DNA from: Valencia hispanica
Taxonomy: Eukaryota > Chordata > Actinopteri > Cyprinodontiformes > Valenciidae
Assembly: GCA_963556495.2 (NCBI GenBank)
Contig: OY747701.1
Coordinates: 39,220,501-39,284,500, forward strand
DNA: 64,000 nt
Reading direction: 5' to 3'
Part shown: in pieces, positions 52,764 through 63,038 of the stretch
How positions within the stretch are numbered: the first letter of the stretch is position 1
Layout of the letters: each line of letters opens with the position of its first letter
Notes under the pieces: model-generated
What the model was told of the DNA's origin: nothing
Database searches by the model: none
The model's input: the letters and a program-made list of their open reading frames with translations, nothing else
Made by a program: the position numbers and the translations under genes

Positions 52764-55186
52764 TTAGATGCACCCATCTCCCAGTCGGAAGTCTCCCAAG
52801 CCATAGCCTCAATGCAATCTGGCAAATGCCCAGGTCCGGATGGCCTTCCATCAGAATTGTTCAAACAATTCTCAACTCTACTCTCTGTTCAGCTTAGTTC
52901 CACCCTTACTGATTGCTTTAAACAAGGATCCTTCCCTCAGTCATTTTATGAAGCCTGTATCACACTTATTGAAAAAAAAAGGAAATATCCAATGGAATGT
53001 GCTTCTTACAGACCTACTTCTCTCCTGAACTCGGATGTCAAAATTTTAGCCAAGATTCTCGTCTGTAGGCTCGAAACTGTTTTACCAACTATTATTTCGA
53101 AAGACCAAACAGGTTTCATTAAAGGTCCCCATTCATATTTTAATATCCGAAGGTTGCTCAACATTTTTTGCTTTAGCCCCTCAGACTCTGCTGAGTGTGT
53201 CGTCTCTCTTGACGCCGAAAAAGCCTTTAATCGGGTTGAATTCGATTATCTTTTTGCAGTCCTTAGTAGATTCGGTCTTGGGGAAAAATTTGTTTTGTGG
53301 ATTAAATTACTGTATCAACAGCCATCGGCCAGAGTCCGTACTAATTTTCAAACTTCAAAACCATTCAAATTACAAAGAGGCACCCGCCAGGGCTACCCTC
53401 TTAGCCATTTGCTTTTTGATCTGGCCATAGAGCCCCTCGCCATTGCACTACGTATCAGTAAGGACATATCTGGCATCTGGAGAAACGGCATGGAACATAA
53501 GGTATCGCTTTATGCAGATGATCTTTTACTTTTTATCTCCAAGCCGTCATCTTCACTGCCTTCTGCCCTCAATCTTTTTAGCCAGTTTGGCCAGCTCTCC
53601 GGGTATAAGCTGAACCTTACCAAAAGTGAGCTTTTCCCTCTAAGTAGTAAAGCAAATACACGTGATTTTGCCAATCTGCCGTACAGGATTGAAGGACAAT
53701 AATTTAAATACCTAGGTATCACTGTGACAAAAAAACATAAAAACCTGTTCAAAGAGAATTTTACTCCACTGCTAAACCAAGTGAAAGGGTCTCTCACAAA
53801 ATGGACGCCACTTTCCATGTCCTTGGTCAATTAAAATGACTATACTACCCAAATTTCTATACCTTTTTCAAGCATTACCTATTTTCATCCCTAATATGTT
53901 TTTCAGGGAGCTGGACTCTATCCTTTCATCCTACATCTGGCAGGGGAAACGGCCAAGGCTCAATAAATTACATTTTCAAAAGCCTAAAGAGTAGGGGGGA
54001 TTTGCCCTCCCCAATTTTCATTTTTACTATTGGGCTGCCAAGCTTAGATGCATTCTGTTCCGGTATTTTTACCATAACATGAGTGACTGCCCTGACTGGG
54101 TGATGATGGAATTACACAGCAGCAATAATATATCTCTACCGGCTGTGCTCTGTTCCCCACTTTCACTCTCCTCCTCTATATCCATTTTAAGTCCTGTAGT
54201 GAAGCTTTCACTAAAAATATGGGGGCAGTTTAGGAAATACTTTAAACTTCACGATTTTTCCCCTCTAAGCCCCATTGCACTTAACCATTTCTTCAAACCA
54301 TCCACTCAGGATGGGGTGTTCCTGGAGTGGCACAGGAGCGGTCTTACTCATTTTAAGGACCTTTTCATAGGGAAGAAATTAGCATCATTTGAACAACTAA
54401 GCAATAAATATGGTCTACCACAATCCCACTTTTTTAGATATCTACAAGCCAGAAACTTTATTCAATCTCATCTATCCGGCTCAGTTTCTCTGCCAGAGTC
54501 TACACTGTTGGAAACTGTCCTACTACTGAACCCAACCTGTAAAGGGCTGATTTCATGGCTCTACAATAAAATGCTAAACTTGACGGAGACCTCCTCACAA
54601 AACTCAAAAGTCTATGGGAGGTAGATCTGAACATGACAATCCCAGATGAGACATGGGCCTCTATACTTGAACTCGTTAATACGACGTCTCTGTGTGCGCG
54701 CCATAGTCTTATTCAGTTCAAAATAGTGCATAGAGCCCACTTTTCCAACAGCAAACTGTCCCGTATTTATCCAGAAATTAGTCCATTATGTGACAAATGT
54801 AAAACCGCTGAGGCTACACAGGTGCACATGTACTGGTCCTGTCTCAGTCTCGGCCAATTCTGGGCGGATGTTTTTTTTTATACGCTGTCCAGGTTCTTCA
54901 AGATTGAAGTGACACCTTGCCCCCTCTTGGCTCTTTTTGGCATCAGTGGTGAGGAGTTGCCTATACCGGCCTCTAAAAGAAGGGCATTGTCGTTTTGCTC
55001 TTTGTTAGCAAGACGCGCGATTCTCATCAGATGGAAGGGTGCTGCTCCTCCAACTTACAAAGAGTGGCTATATGACCTCATGTCGTGCTTGAGACAAAAA
55101 AAGAGAGAAAAAATTAGATGTTCTCTTCAACACAGAGTTGGCAACAGTGTTATGGCAACAGATGTAATTGTTGAAATAAAACAAAC
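52764..55186 (+). mobile_element. L1 ORF2 fragment (third L1 lineage)
   Basis: The plus strand carries a decayed ORF2 from the start of the RT to near the C-terminus. 52812-53702 is an open 296-codon frame with 'SGKCPGPDGLPSELFKQF', 'CASYRPTSLLNSDVKILAKI', 'VVSLDAEKAFNRVEFDYLF', 'LQRGTRQGYPLSHLLFDLAI' and catalytic 'LYADDLLLFI'. It is followed by stop-rich sequence (53703-54078) and two further frames (54079-54624, 54633-55229) giving the C-terminal part with a CCHC-like knuckle CDKC...HMYWSC. Neither the ORF2 start nor a poly(A) tail is present. A mariner element is inserted at its 3' side at 55187. Confidence 0.85.
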
Positions 55187-55188
55187 TA

Positions 55189-55474
55189 CAAGGGTGGGCC
55201 ATTTATATGGATACACCGTAATAACATGAGAATGGTAGGTGATATCAAAGTCCTGTTTGTGGCACATTAGGATATGTGAGGGGGCAAACTCCTTAAGATG
55301 GTTGGTGACCATGGTGGCCATTTAGAAGTCGGCCATCTTGGATACAACTTTTGTTTTTTCAATAGGAAGAGGGCCATGTGACACATCAAACTTATTGGTA
55401 ATGTCACAAGAAAAACAATGGTGTGCTTGGTTTCAACGTAACTTTATTCTTTCATGAGTTATTTACAAGTTTCT
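55189..55474 (+). repeat. Mariner left terminal inverted repeat (286 bp)
   Basis: It pairs with 56560-56844. Differences seen include an extra A at position 3 (CAAGGG versus CAGGG) and one substitution in the G-run near 55280. It presumably contains transposase-binding sites and the promoter. Its inner end lies 21 bp before the ATG and includes 'ttctctttgttcacag', which resembles a splice acceptor just beyond the repeat. Confidence 0.92.
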
Positions 55475-55494
55475 CTTTGTTCACAGCCATTGAC

Positions 55495-56553
55495 ATGTCG
55501 AAGAGGTTAACACGTGAGGAGCGGATCGAAATCGTGTTGATGTCTGGTGAACGCAGTAACCGGGTCATTGCAGCAGATTTCAATGCAAGACACCCTACGA
55601 GACCACCCATCTCCCATGCTACAGTCAGCAAACTGCTTGCTAAGTTTCGTGAAACTGGTTCAGTGTTGGATTTGTCAAAATGTGGACGCAAGAAAACTGT
55701 CACTAATGAAGAAACATCAGTGGCTGTCCTAGCTTCATTCAGCAAGAGCCCACAGCGTAGCACTCGCCGCACGTCACTGGAGAGTGGCATTAGTCGAACA
55801 TCCCTTCGGTGGATATTAGCTACTCACAAATGGCACCCTTACAAACTCCAGCTACTGCAGCATCTCAACGAGGATGACCCAGATCGGCGCACAGAATTTG
55901 CAGAATGGGCAAAACAAAAATTGGAACAGGACCCTCAGTTTCCGCAGAAGATTTTGTTCAGTGATGAGGCAAACTTTTATGTGAATGGTGAAGTTAACAA
56001 ACAAAACCACCGCTATTGGTCTGACACTAACCCACATTGGATTGATCCCTCCAAGACTGTTGGAACAACAAAAGTGATGGTTTGGTGTGGTATGTGGGGT
56101 ACAACGATAGTGGGTCCATTCTTCATCAATGGAAACCTCAAGGCCACTGGATATTTGAAATTGCTACATGATGATGTGTTTCCCTCTTTATGCACTGAAG
56201 CTGGCACGTTCCCTGAGTTTTTCCAGCAAGATGGTGCACCACCACATTATGGGTGCCAGGTCCGAGCATTCCTAGATGAACAGTTTCCTGGAAAGTGGAT
56301 TGGCCGTCGTGGGCCAGTTGAATGGCCCCCAAGGTCTCCCGATCTGACCCCCTTAGACTTTTATCTTTGGGGTCATCTGAAAGCAATTGTCTATGGAGTG
56401 AAGATACGAGATGTGCAGCACCTGAAACTACGGATACTGGATGCCTGTGCTGGCATTTCTCCTGCGGTGTTGCAATCAGTGTGTGACGAGTGGGAGAAGA
56501 GGGTTGCATTGACAATCCAACACAATGGGCAGCACATTGAACACATTTTATAA
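55495..56553 (+). CDS. Mariner-type transposase (DD41D), intact
   Basis: From ATG 55495 (the frame is open further upstream but into the inverted repeat) to TAA, 352 residues. The N-terminal half has two helix-turn-helix regions ('LTREERIEIVLMSGERSNRV', 'SHATVSKLLAKFRETGSVLD', 'SISRTSLRW'-type second HTH). The catalytic domain has 'KILFSDEANFYVNG' (first Asp), 'FQQDGAPPHYG' (second Asp) and 'WPPRSPDLTPLDFYLWGHLK' (third Asp). Counting from the second to the Asp in PLDF gives 41 intervening residues, so the triad is DD41D rather than the DD34D of classical mariners. That spacing is known from the rosa group of the Tc1/mariner superfamily, to which it may belong. All three Asp are present. An AATAAA at 56584 follows the stop inside the right inverted repeat. 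Confidence 0.93.
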   Translation: MSKRLTREERIEIVLMSGERSNRVIAADFNARHPTRPPISHATVSKLLAKFRETGSVLDLSKCGRKKTVTNEETSVAVLASFSKSPQRSTRRTSLESGISRTSLRWILATHKWHPYKLQLLQHLNEDDPDRRTEFAEWAKQKLEQDPQFPQKILFSDEANFYVNGEVNKQNHRYWSDTNPHWIDPSKTVGTTKVMVWCGMWGTTIVGPFFINGNLKATGYLKLLHDDVFPSLCTEAGTFPEFFQQDGAPPHYGCQVRAFLDEQFPGKWIGRRGPVEWPPRSPDLTPLDFYLWGHLKAIVYGVKIRDVQHLKLRILDACAGISPAVLQSVCDEWEKRVALTIQHNGQHIEHIL

Positions 56554-56559
56554 GTGGTC

Positions 56560-56844
56560 AGAAACTTGTAAATAACTCATGAAAGAATAAAGTTACGTTG
56601 AAACCAAGCACACCATTGTTTTTCTTGTGACATTACCAATAAGTTTGATGTGTCACATGGCCCTCTTCCTATTGAAAAAACAAAAGTTGTATCCAAGATG
56701 GCCGACTTCTAAATGGCCACCATGGTCACCAACCATCTTAAGGAGTTTCCCCCCTCACATATCCTAATGTGCCACAAACAGGACTTTGATATCACCTACC
56801 ATTCTCATGTTATTACGGTGTATCCATATAAATGGCCCACCCTG
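56560..56844 (-). repeat. Mariner right terminal inverted repeat (285 bp)
   Basis: Reverse complement of 55189-55474. It starts 6 bp after the transposase stop and carries AATAAA at 56584-56589, so it also supplies the polyadenylation signal. Confidence 0.92.
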
Positions 56845-56846
56845 TA

Positions 56847-57009
56847 CATCAACAACACATTAGACATAACAATCAGGGCTATATTTATACTTTTTACTTT
56901 AACATCAATTGTTCAAAAGGACTGTCATGTCTAATGTGAGGATGCATAAAGATGGCATCATTTAAACTAGGAATAAAAGAAGTCATAACACTGTTGACAA
57001 ACCTGCTGG
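56847..57009. other. Short spacer after the mariner element
   Basis: AT-rich; may be the continuation of the L1 fragment at 52764-55186 beyond the mariner insertion. Nothing recognised. Confidence 0.3.
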
Positions 57010-57350
57010 CCTTTTCTATTTTTGCTTGGTTTACACCCGCCCTCTATCGACGCCTTTGGGTGATGGAGGAGAAGATGATGGACATCTGAGGGTGGAGAAG
57101 GTTCAGCTGGTGCAGGTCCTCCATCATGTTCACCAACTGGACACTGCTGACCGCCCCCATGTCATCTCCGCCACAGCTGATGATGAGGACATATGGAGCT
57201 GCTCTTCCTCCTTTCCACCTCAGCCCCCTCAGCCAAACCAGGAGATACGGACGTCTGGGAGGCCGAGGTTTCCTCTGATGGTTTCTTCAGCTCTCTCAGA
57301 ACTATGTCTGAAATAGCTGTCTCCAATTATCCAAATGGCTATGAAGAAAA
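57010..57350 (-). pseudogene. SGNH-hydrolase domain remnant
   Basis: On the minus strand a first frame reads 'IWIIGDSYFRHSSERAEETI' with the block I Ser, then 'LGLPDVRISWFG' and two stops. A shifted frame reads 'YVLIISCGGDDMG' (block III, where the usual Asn is Asp), 'VNMMEDLHQLNLLHPQMSII' and 'SSITQRRR'. This domain pattern occurs in fish tyrosine-recombinase retrotransposons (Ngaro/DIRS type) and related genes. No recombinase or RT was seen nearby. Stops and the Asn change show it is dead. It is a different lineage from the L2 esterase at 37136-38111. Confidence 0.6.
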
Positions 57351-57939
57351 AAACTAACAATGAATGACAGTTGCACAGGTGTAGCCTATTGGTTGAAAGT
57401 ATAATACTATTAAAATTCTACATGAAGTGATGGAGACAGGTACTTACATGTTCTGCTTTGTTTGGCTGGTGTGGAGGACAGGCATGCACCCATTGTGACC
57501 TGGTAAACAAAATCTATAAAAAGAAATACAGGTGTCTTACTAAAAGTGCAACTTATCCCTTCCCAGACCTCAATAAATGATTAGTAAAATTCATAAGTTG
57601 CAGAAATGACTAGGATTGAAATTATTCATATTAGCTGTTGCTGATCTACAACAGCTGTGGGAACCGTTTTTTTAACTGGGAGATCCTACATGGTAGTACA
57701 ATCACTAACAATTAGGGTAAATACAAACAAATATTAATATAAATATGTGAACTATCCTTACTAACTTAGCTTGATCATGTATCTCATGCATAGACTAAAT
57801 AGATCTCATACACTATTAATAACTAAGTTAAAAATATTATTGAAAACTTGCATTAAGTTAATGATAATTTCATTTAAATAAATAATTTCAATTTAAATGT
57901 TAACATACCGATTTAATATTGTATTTACAGCCTGGATGG
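57351..57939. other. AT-rich spacer
   Basis: No feature recognised. Confidence 0.4.
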
Positions 57940-58260
57940 AAGAGGGTAGCAGAGTTGCTCTACCGCGGCTTTCAGGCTAAAGGCGCCCGCTAACCTCCGT
58001 TAGCTTCAATTAGCTTCAGCTAGCTCCAGGACTAGCTCCTGGCTACATCGGCTCAGAGTGTCAATCATCCGCCCCCGCCCTCACAGCGCCACTCTCAGCT
58101 CCACCTCTTTGCCCATTTTAGTATTTTCTGGGAGTGACGAGACGCGTGACGCAGACAATATGGCGGCGGTGGGAACCGCCCATTTGGCTTCATTTTTGCT
58201 CTTCAGAAACCTATGGGTGACGTCACCGAGGCTTCGTCCAGTAATATACAGTCTATGACC
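57940..58260. repeat. Dispersed MITE-like repeat ending in 'tatacagtctatg'
   Basis: The block contains a 'gttagctt/attagcttcagctagc' repetitive part, an 'acaatatggcggcgg' box, 'gggtgacgtcacc' and the end 'taatatacagtctatg'. Its complement, CATAGACTGTATA, is a frequent terminus of short non-autonomous elements in fish. No coding capacity. The left boundary is approximate. Confidence 0.45.
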
Positions 58261-59746
58261 AGAACACATGGGGAACTAGACTCTACTGAGATCCCAGGTT
58301 CTACAGTGTTTGAGGGTTAATATAAGTGTACTGTAGGCATAAGGTGTGCAACTGGATTTATTCTTCTACATGCTACAGTGACCTCTTTGCCCCAGTCAAG
58401 AGGTTATAGTTTCTCTTAAAAGAAACAATCATTTCTTTGGCCCCTAAATTATATGGAAAAACAAGCTTAATTCGCATAATTTAAACTTATAAGTGGCAAC
58501 ACATGAAGTAACATGGGAACACCATATGAGCTCCTTTACGAGCGATGATTGTTTAAAGAAATATATACAAAAACATGTCTAAGCAAACGACAAAGGCTAA
58601 CAACACAAACTTTAAACTTTTAGCGTCATGTAAACGAATGGTGCAAACTAGGCTAACCTAGCGGTTTTGGCTAACATCTGCAGCTAGGCTATGGTTTGTT
58701 TACATGACAAACTATATGCCACTAATGCATAACCGCATTTAAATAGAAGCAAGAAGAAATGTGCTGGTAAATCATCAAAATACACTCTAAACACAAGCAA
58801 CTTATTGCGTACAACAACCTCAAACCTACCGTTTTATGAACAAAACTTCAGCTGCTTACTGTCTGGCGCAATGCTGTAGGAACTGTCCAGTACTATTACT
58901 CTTGACTTGATTACTTCTGGATGACCTGGATGTCCGACCCCAAAAATTTAATTTAATTGAAAGCATTTTCGAATTAAAAAATAAGTAAATTTTGGTCTAT
59001 GTGTTATAATTAAGCAGTGCTGAGATATTCTGTCTTTCACAGAAAAACGTTTTTGCCACTTCAACAGCAAGTTTAGAGGAAACGTACTAAGAAAACTCAA
59101 ATGACCCAGCATTCTACCAGCATTTAAACGCATCATGCACGCACAAATCTGGAGACGTGAAATCCCTCTCAAAACTCCTCGTGCACTTGTAACCTTAATC
59201 TGTCCGTAAGCGTGGTTTTGTCTGTGTATCAGGCGATTGGTGCATAGTATTTAACGATTTGTATGCGTAGGAGTCGTTTTGAATTTGTAGTTAGTTTTAA
59301 GTTAGTGTAATTTGAAATGGTGCATGTGTAAATGTATTTTGTACTCGTACTTTCTTGATATTTGTGTGTACATTTGAACACACAGCTGCAAGTACTCGAA
59401 CTTAAGCATATAATGTTTTTTACGAGTTACAAATCATGTTTTACACATACAACTACCCTAAGTTACACACAAATAGGCTGACACAAGTTACAAATCAATT
59501 ATTACACACACACAGATCATTTGAGACTATTTTCTCTCCATAGAAATTTGCCAAGGAATAAATGATTACATTTTGGGGTTGATCATCCATGGAGATCATT
59601 TTAATCACAATTTGGGGGGTGATAAACTGATGAGATAAATATCCTGTCCAGTAAAACTGTTTCAGTGTTGCAGTTCCCCCGTTCTACCACTAGACTCTTT
59701 GCGTATGCATGGTCAGAGCTGTTCTAATATTTAGGAACATTTCACG
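58261..59746. other. AT-rich spacer
   Basis: No open frame, exon or repeat family recognised. The stretch 59320-59520 is rich in TTACA/ACACA motifs and may be a decayed repeat. Confidence 0.35.
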
Positions 59747-61088
59747 TGTCATGCTGCCCTGTTCACTCCATCTCCTCATCATCGTCGTCCCCACCTGTGT
59801 CTCCAATCATCTACACCTGATCCTCCTTACCTCACGCCTAACCCGTCAAATTGATGTCAACCTCTCCATGGTGTGTTTCCCTGCCGTCTCCTTCCTGCTC
59901 GATGTCCTGTCTCCCTGATCCCATGCCAGGAAGCGTGGGATAAGATCATCGGTCCACCCTCTCCGCCTCCACCATCTAACCACCGGCGGAGGCCCCACCG
60001 TGCTGGGACTGTTTCCAGGAGCAGGGAGCAGAGCTCCACTCCCTCACCAACTGCCTGCACGGGCGCTGCTTCCTCATCAGATCCTACGCCGACCAACGCA
60101 GCACCCCTGCCTCCCTGCTCAGTCTCTTCCTGTCTGGCTGCGTCGGTCGAACCAGCATCCAAGACGGAGGACTACCTGGAACAGAGGTCCACCTTCATCA
60201 GGACAAGGCTGGAGCTCTGTTCCCTGGGTACTGGTCCTCGATGGCATGAGCCTCCTCTGCCGTCTCGCCACAGGCAGTGACGCTGTCGAGGTAGGGCTGC
60301 TTCCGGGGTGGAAGTGCGAGCGGTCTGCCCGTCCTCGGTCCACCCTTCTGCAATCTGCCCACCGGCTCCGCCCACTCCTCCTGCTGCAGTCAGCCAGTCT
60401 GCCTCAGTCTGCGATCCAGTCAACCAGCCTGCCTCAGTCTGCGATCCAGTCAGCCAGCCTCGTCTCCGGGCCCCCATGGTCGCACCTTGGCTGGGCATTC
60501 GGGTCCTAGCACCAGAGCTCCCGGAGGGGGTCAAGGAGGAACCTCCTCTGTCTCCAGAGCTCCCGGAGGGGGTTGAAGACACCCTACTCCCCTTCTAGCA
60601 CCAGCACTTTTGTTGCCAGTGTCTGCGGTGGCTGCTGTCTTCCTGGGAGTCAGAGCAGCAGCCCTCTAGCTACTGACATTTCCCTATGGGCCCCCTGAGT
60701 CCCCAGTGTTGATCAGGAGGGACCCAACGCCGGCCTCCAAGCCTCCAGATTCAGCTCAACCACCTAGGCCTCTTGGTCACCTACGCCGACGACCGGCCAA
60801 GCTCCTCTGCCGCTGTCTGGTCCTCGGGGCAGGACCGCCAGACCTCAATCCAGCCAGATGGCCACCAGAGCCATCCGCCCGACTCCCGTCTTGTAAAGGG
60901 ACGCCACCCGAGCCGTCCGCCCAACTCCCGTCCTGTAAAGGGACGCAACCCAGACTGTCCAGAACTCCAGGCCCTCAGGGGCCGCCCTCCTGGCCGCCCA
61001 CCTGACCAGCAGCACTTTAATAAACAGCCTTTGCACTTTACCTGCTTCTGCGATTGGGTCCATGCAGTCCACGGCACACCTCCTGACA
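59747..61088 (+). mobile_element. Large GC-rich solo LTR
   Basis: It begins tgtcatgctgccc and ends cacctcctgaca (TGTCA inverted terminus), 1342 bp. Near the end 'ctttaataaacagcc' supplies an AATAAA signal followed by 'gattgggtccatgcagtcc', the layout of the other LTRs here ('tgcatttgggtcc...tgaca'). The flanking pentamers (tcacg, ctacg) agree at three of five positions. It contains a repeat 'ctgcctcagtctgcgatccag' (three copies, 60390-60460) and Pro/Glu-rich pseudo-coding repeats (ELPEGV) like the minisatellite at 22018-22560. No protein beyond that is recognised. Confidence 0.6.
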
Positions 61089-61196
61089 CTACGCACAAGA
61101 TGGTAAATACCACAGTATGCGTAAAATTGTTCCTACTCATGAAATATGCACAGATCTGTGTGTAAGTACGGTTGATAAATGAGAGCCCTGGACTCT
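61089..61196. mobile_element. Harbinger-like MITE end
   Basis: Read on the minus strand, 'gggctctcatttatcaacc' followed by 'gtacttacacacagatctgt' corresponds to the MITE end seen at 39653-39720. It directly adjoins the LTR at 61088, which therefore inserted into or next to it. Confidence 0.45.
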
Positions 61197-61259
61197 ATCT
61201 ACTTTCAATGATCTCATGCCCTGAGGTAGGTTTCTGTTTGGAGCCTCTGGTTTGGCTGA

Positions 61260-61770
61260 GACCCATTCTACAAATCATGCTAGATGCTTCTCACAAAGGG
61301 GAATTTCAGCTGTAACAGCAGCAAGATGGCAGATAATGAGCGCCCAGGCCTTACCAGCCCAACCAGTTCCACGGTCTTTGGTGCCAAACACATACTTGAA
61401 ATGGCTACAGACCACAGTTTGCAAAAGCACATGGGGAAAATAACCAAGATCTCTGCATGCAGACATGTCCTGTCTTCTGATGAAACAATAATCGAACTAT
61501 TCAACCATAATGATAAAATGTATATTTGGAGGAAAAAAGGGGAAAGCTTTGAAGTGTCAGAACACCATCCCAACTGTAAAGTATGGAGGTGGCTGCATCA
61601 TGCTGTGGGACTGTTTTGCTGCAGATAGGACTATAATGCACTTTGCAAAATAGATGGCATCATGAGAAAATAAAATTATGTGACCATATTGAAGCAACAT
61701 CTGATTAAATCAGCCAGTTGGAGCTTGGGCGCATGTCTTCAAATGACCCCAAACAGACCTCTGAAGTATA
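61260..61770 (+). pseudogene. Tc1 transposase remnant
   Basis: The frame 61284-61628 ends with a recognisable Tc1 catalytic-domain start: 'VLSSDETIIELFNHNDKMYI', 'WRKKGESFEV' and, in a shifted frame, 'GGGCIMLWDCFAADRT'-like sequence. The first Asp is present. The rest is diverged with stops, and neither inverted repeat was found. It is another Tc1 lineage than that at 51058. Confidence 0.75.
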
Positions 61771-62942
61771 TGTAAATATTTGATTTCAACTGTATAGCTG
61801 GCATGTAGTTCAATGTTTTACACCCTTCACAGCCATTTTCAGTGTACCAATGGTTATTTTTGTTAACAAAATGCAAATTAAAGTGGCAGGTACCAGTTAG
61901 GACACAGTGGTTATAGATAAACCACGTCAAAGATATTACAAAGACAAAATAATTCATGGAATGATTACTACTGTATCTTACTTCTGACAGATTAACAAGA
62001 CATGAATAGTTTTATGCACACAGTGTTCTAGAAATATTTGCTTGAGCCCAAAAACTGGTTTTTAAGCTACTTTTGAAACTTGTTTTGCCAACTGAAGGTC
62101 TTTAGAAAATGTTTCAAAGAAACAGCAGCACAAACCAGAAGCTGAAATCATAAATGAATGCCCAAACCTTTAAATAAGGTCATAAGCATGGATCCGGATT
62201 CTGACAAAAGCCCTGACAGAAGCGTTGGAGAGACTGAGGACTTTAAGTTACCTTACACAAAGGACCTTGAATAACCTTTTTTGTTGAAAGTGTACAAATA
62301 AAATTGGCTAATCATACAACTCACCCTGCACACATATGCTTCATTATTTACCAATAAACTAAAACCAATCTTGAGAGTTTCCATTTTTGCATTGCCAAAC
62401 ACAATAAACTCAAATACATCCCATTGTGCGGTTGATGGCCTTCATAACTACTTTTCTGCATTAACATTTGGACTGGACTTTGGTCATGAGCAGAGCAGGA
62501 CAGCTGAAAGGGCAGTTGTGTCCTCAGCCTTGCATAAATGTGTGTTCAAAAGTAGTACGCTGTAGATATTTAGATGGGGTTTTTTGTTTGTTTGTTTTTT
62601 GCTCAAGAAACTTCACCTAACCTATGGATCACTGAAACAGAAATAGACCCATAATCAGTAACTCTGTGATGTTAACCCATTTGTACCAAAGAAACTATTT
62701 GACAAACAGAACAAAACATTTTAGTTCCAAAGATCTATTAGCTAAAAAATTAGTGTACAAAAAATGAAAGATCAAGCTTCTCCTTGGTCCATTGACTTAC
62801 TTCATGCTTCTTTATGATATGACTTGTGCATACTGTTTACCCACAGATGCTAATTAAAAGTATAAACTTCAAACCTTTTTTTAGAAATTATAAGGAGATA
62901 GCCTACTGATCAAAACTGCTTCCAGAGATTACATAAATGCTT

Positions 62943-62945
<3 letters not shown>
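61771..62945. other. AT-rich spacer
   Basis: No feature recognised. An AATAAA at 62297 and a short open frame at 62371-62565 are without support. Confidence 0.4.

Positions 62946-63034
<89 letters not shown>
62946..63034. repeat. (TA)n microsatellite, 89 bp
   Basis: Uninterrupted TA repeats. Such tracts are prone to length change and assembly error. Confidence 0.97.

Positions 63035-63038
<4 letters not shown>

Larger units (their letters stand above)
55187..56846 (+). mobile_element. Complete mariner-type transposon, DD41D
   Basis: The element 55189-56844 (1656 bp) lies between TA dinucleotides (55187-55188, 56845-56846), the Tc1/mariner target duplication. Its ends are long inverted repeats (55189-55474 and 56560-56844) beginning CA(A)GGGTGGGCCATTTATAT that differ at only a few positions. 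One uninterrupted transposase gene lies between them. Nothing needed for movement appears to be missing. Confidence 0.93.

Noticed and set aside
56138..56515. Minus-strand 125-codon frame in the mariner element
   Set aside because: Antisense to the transposase; no independent support.
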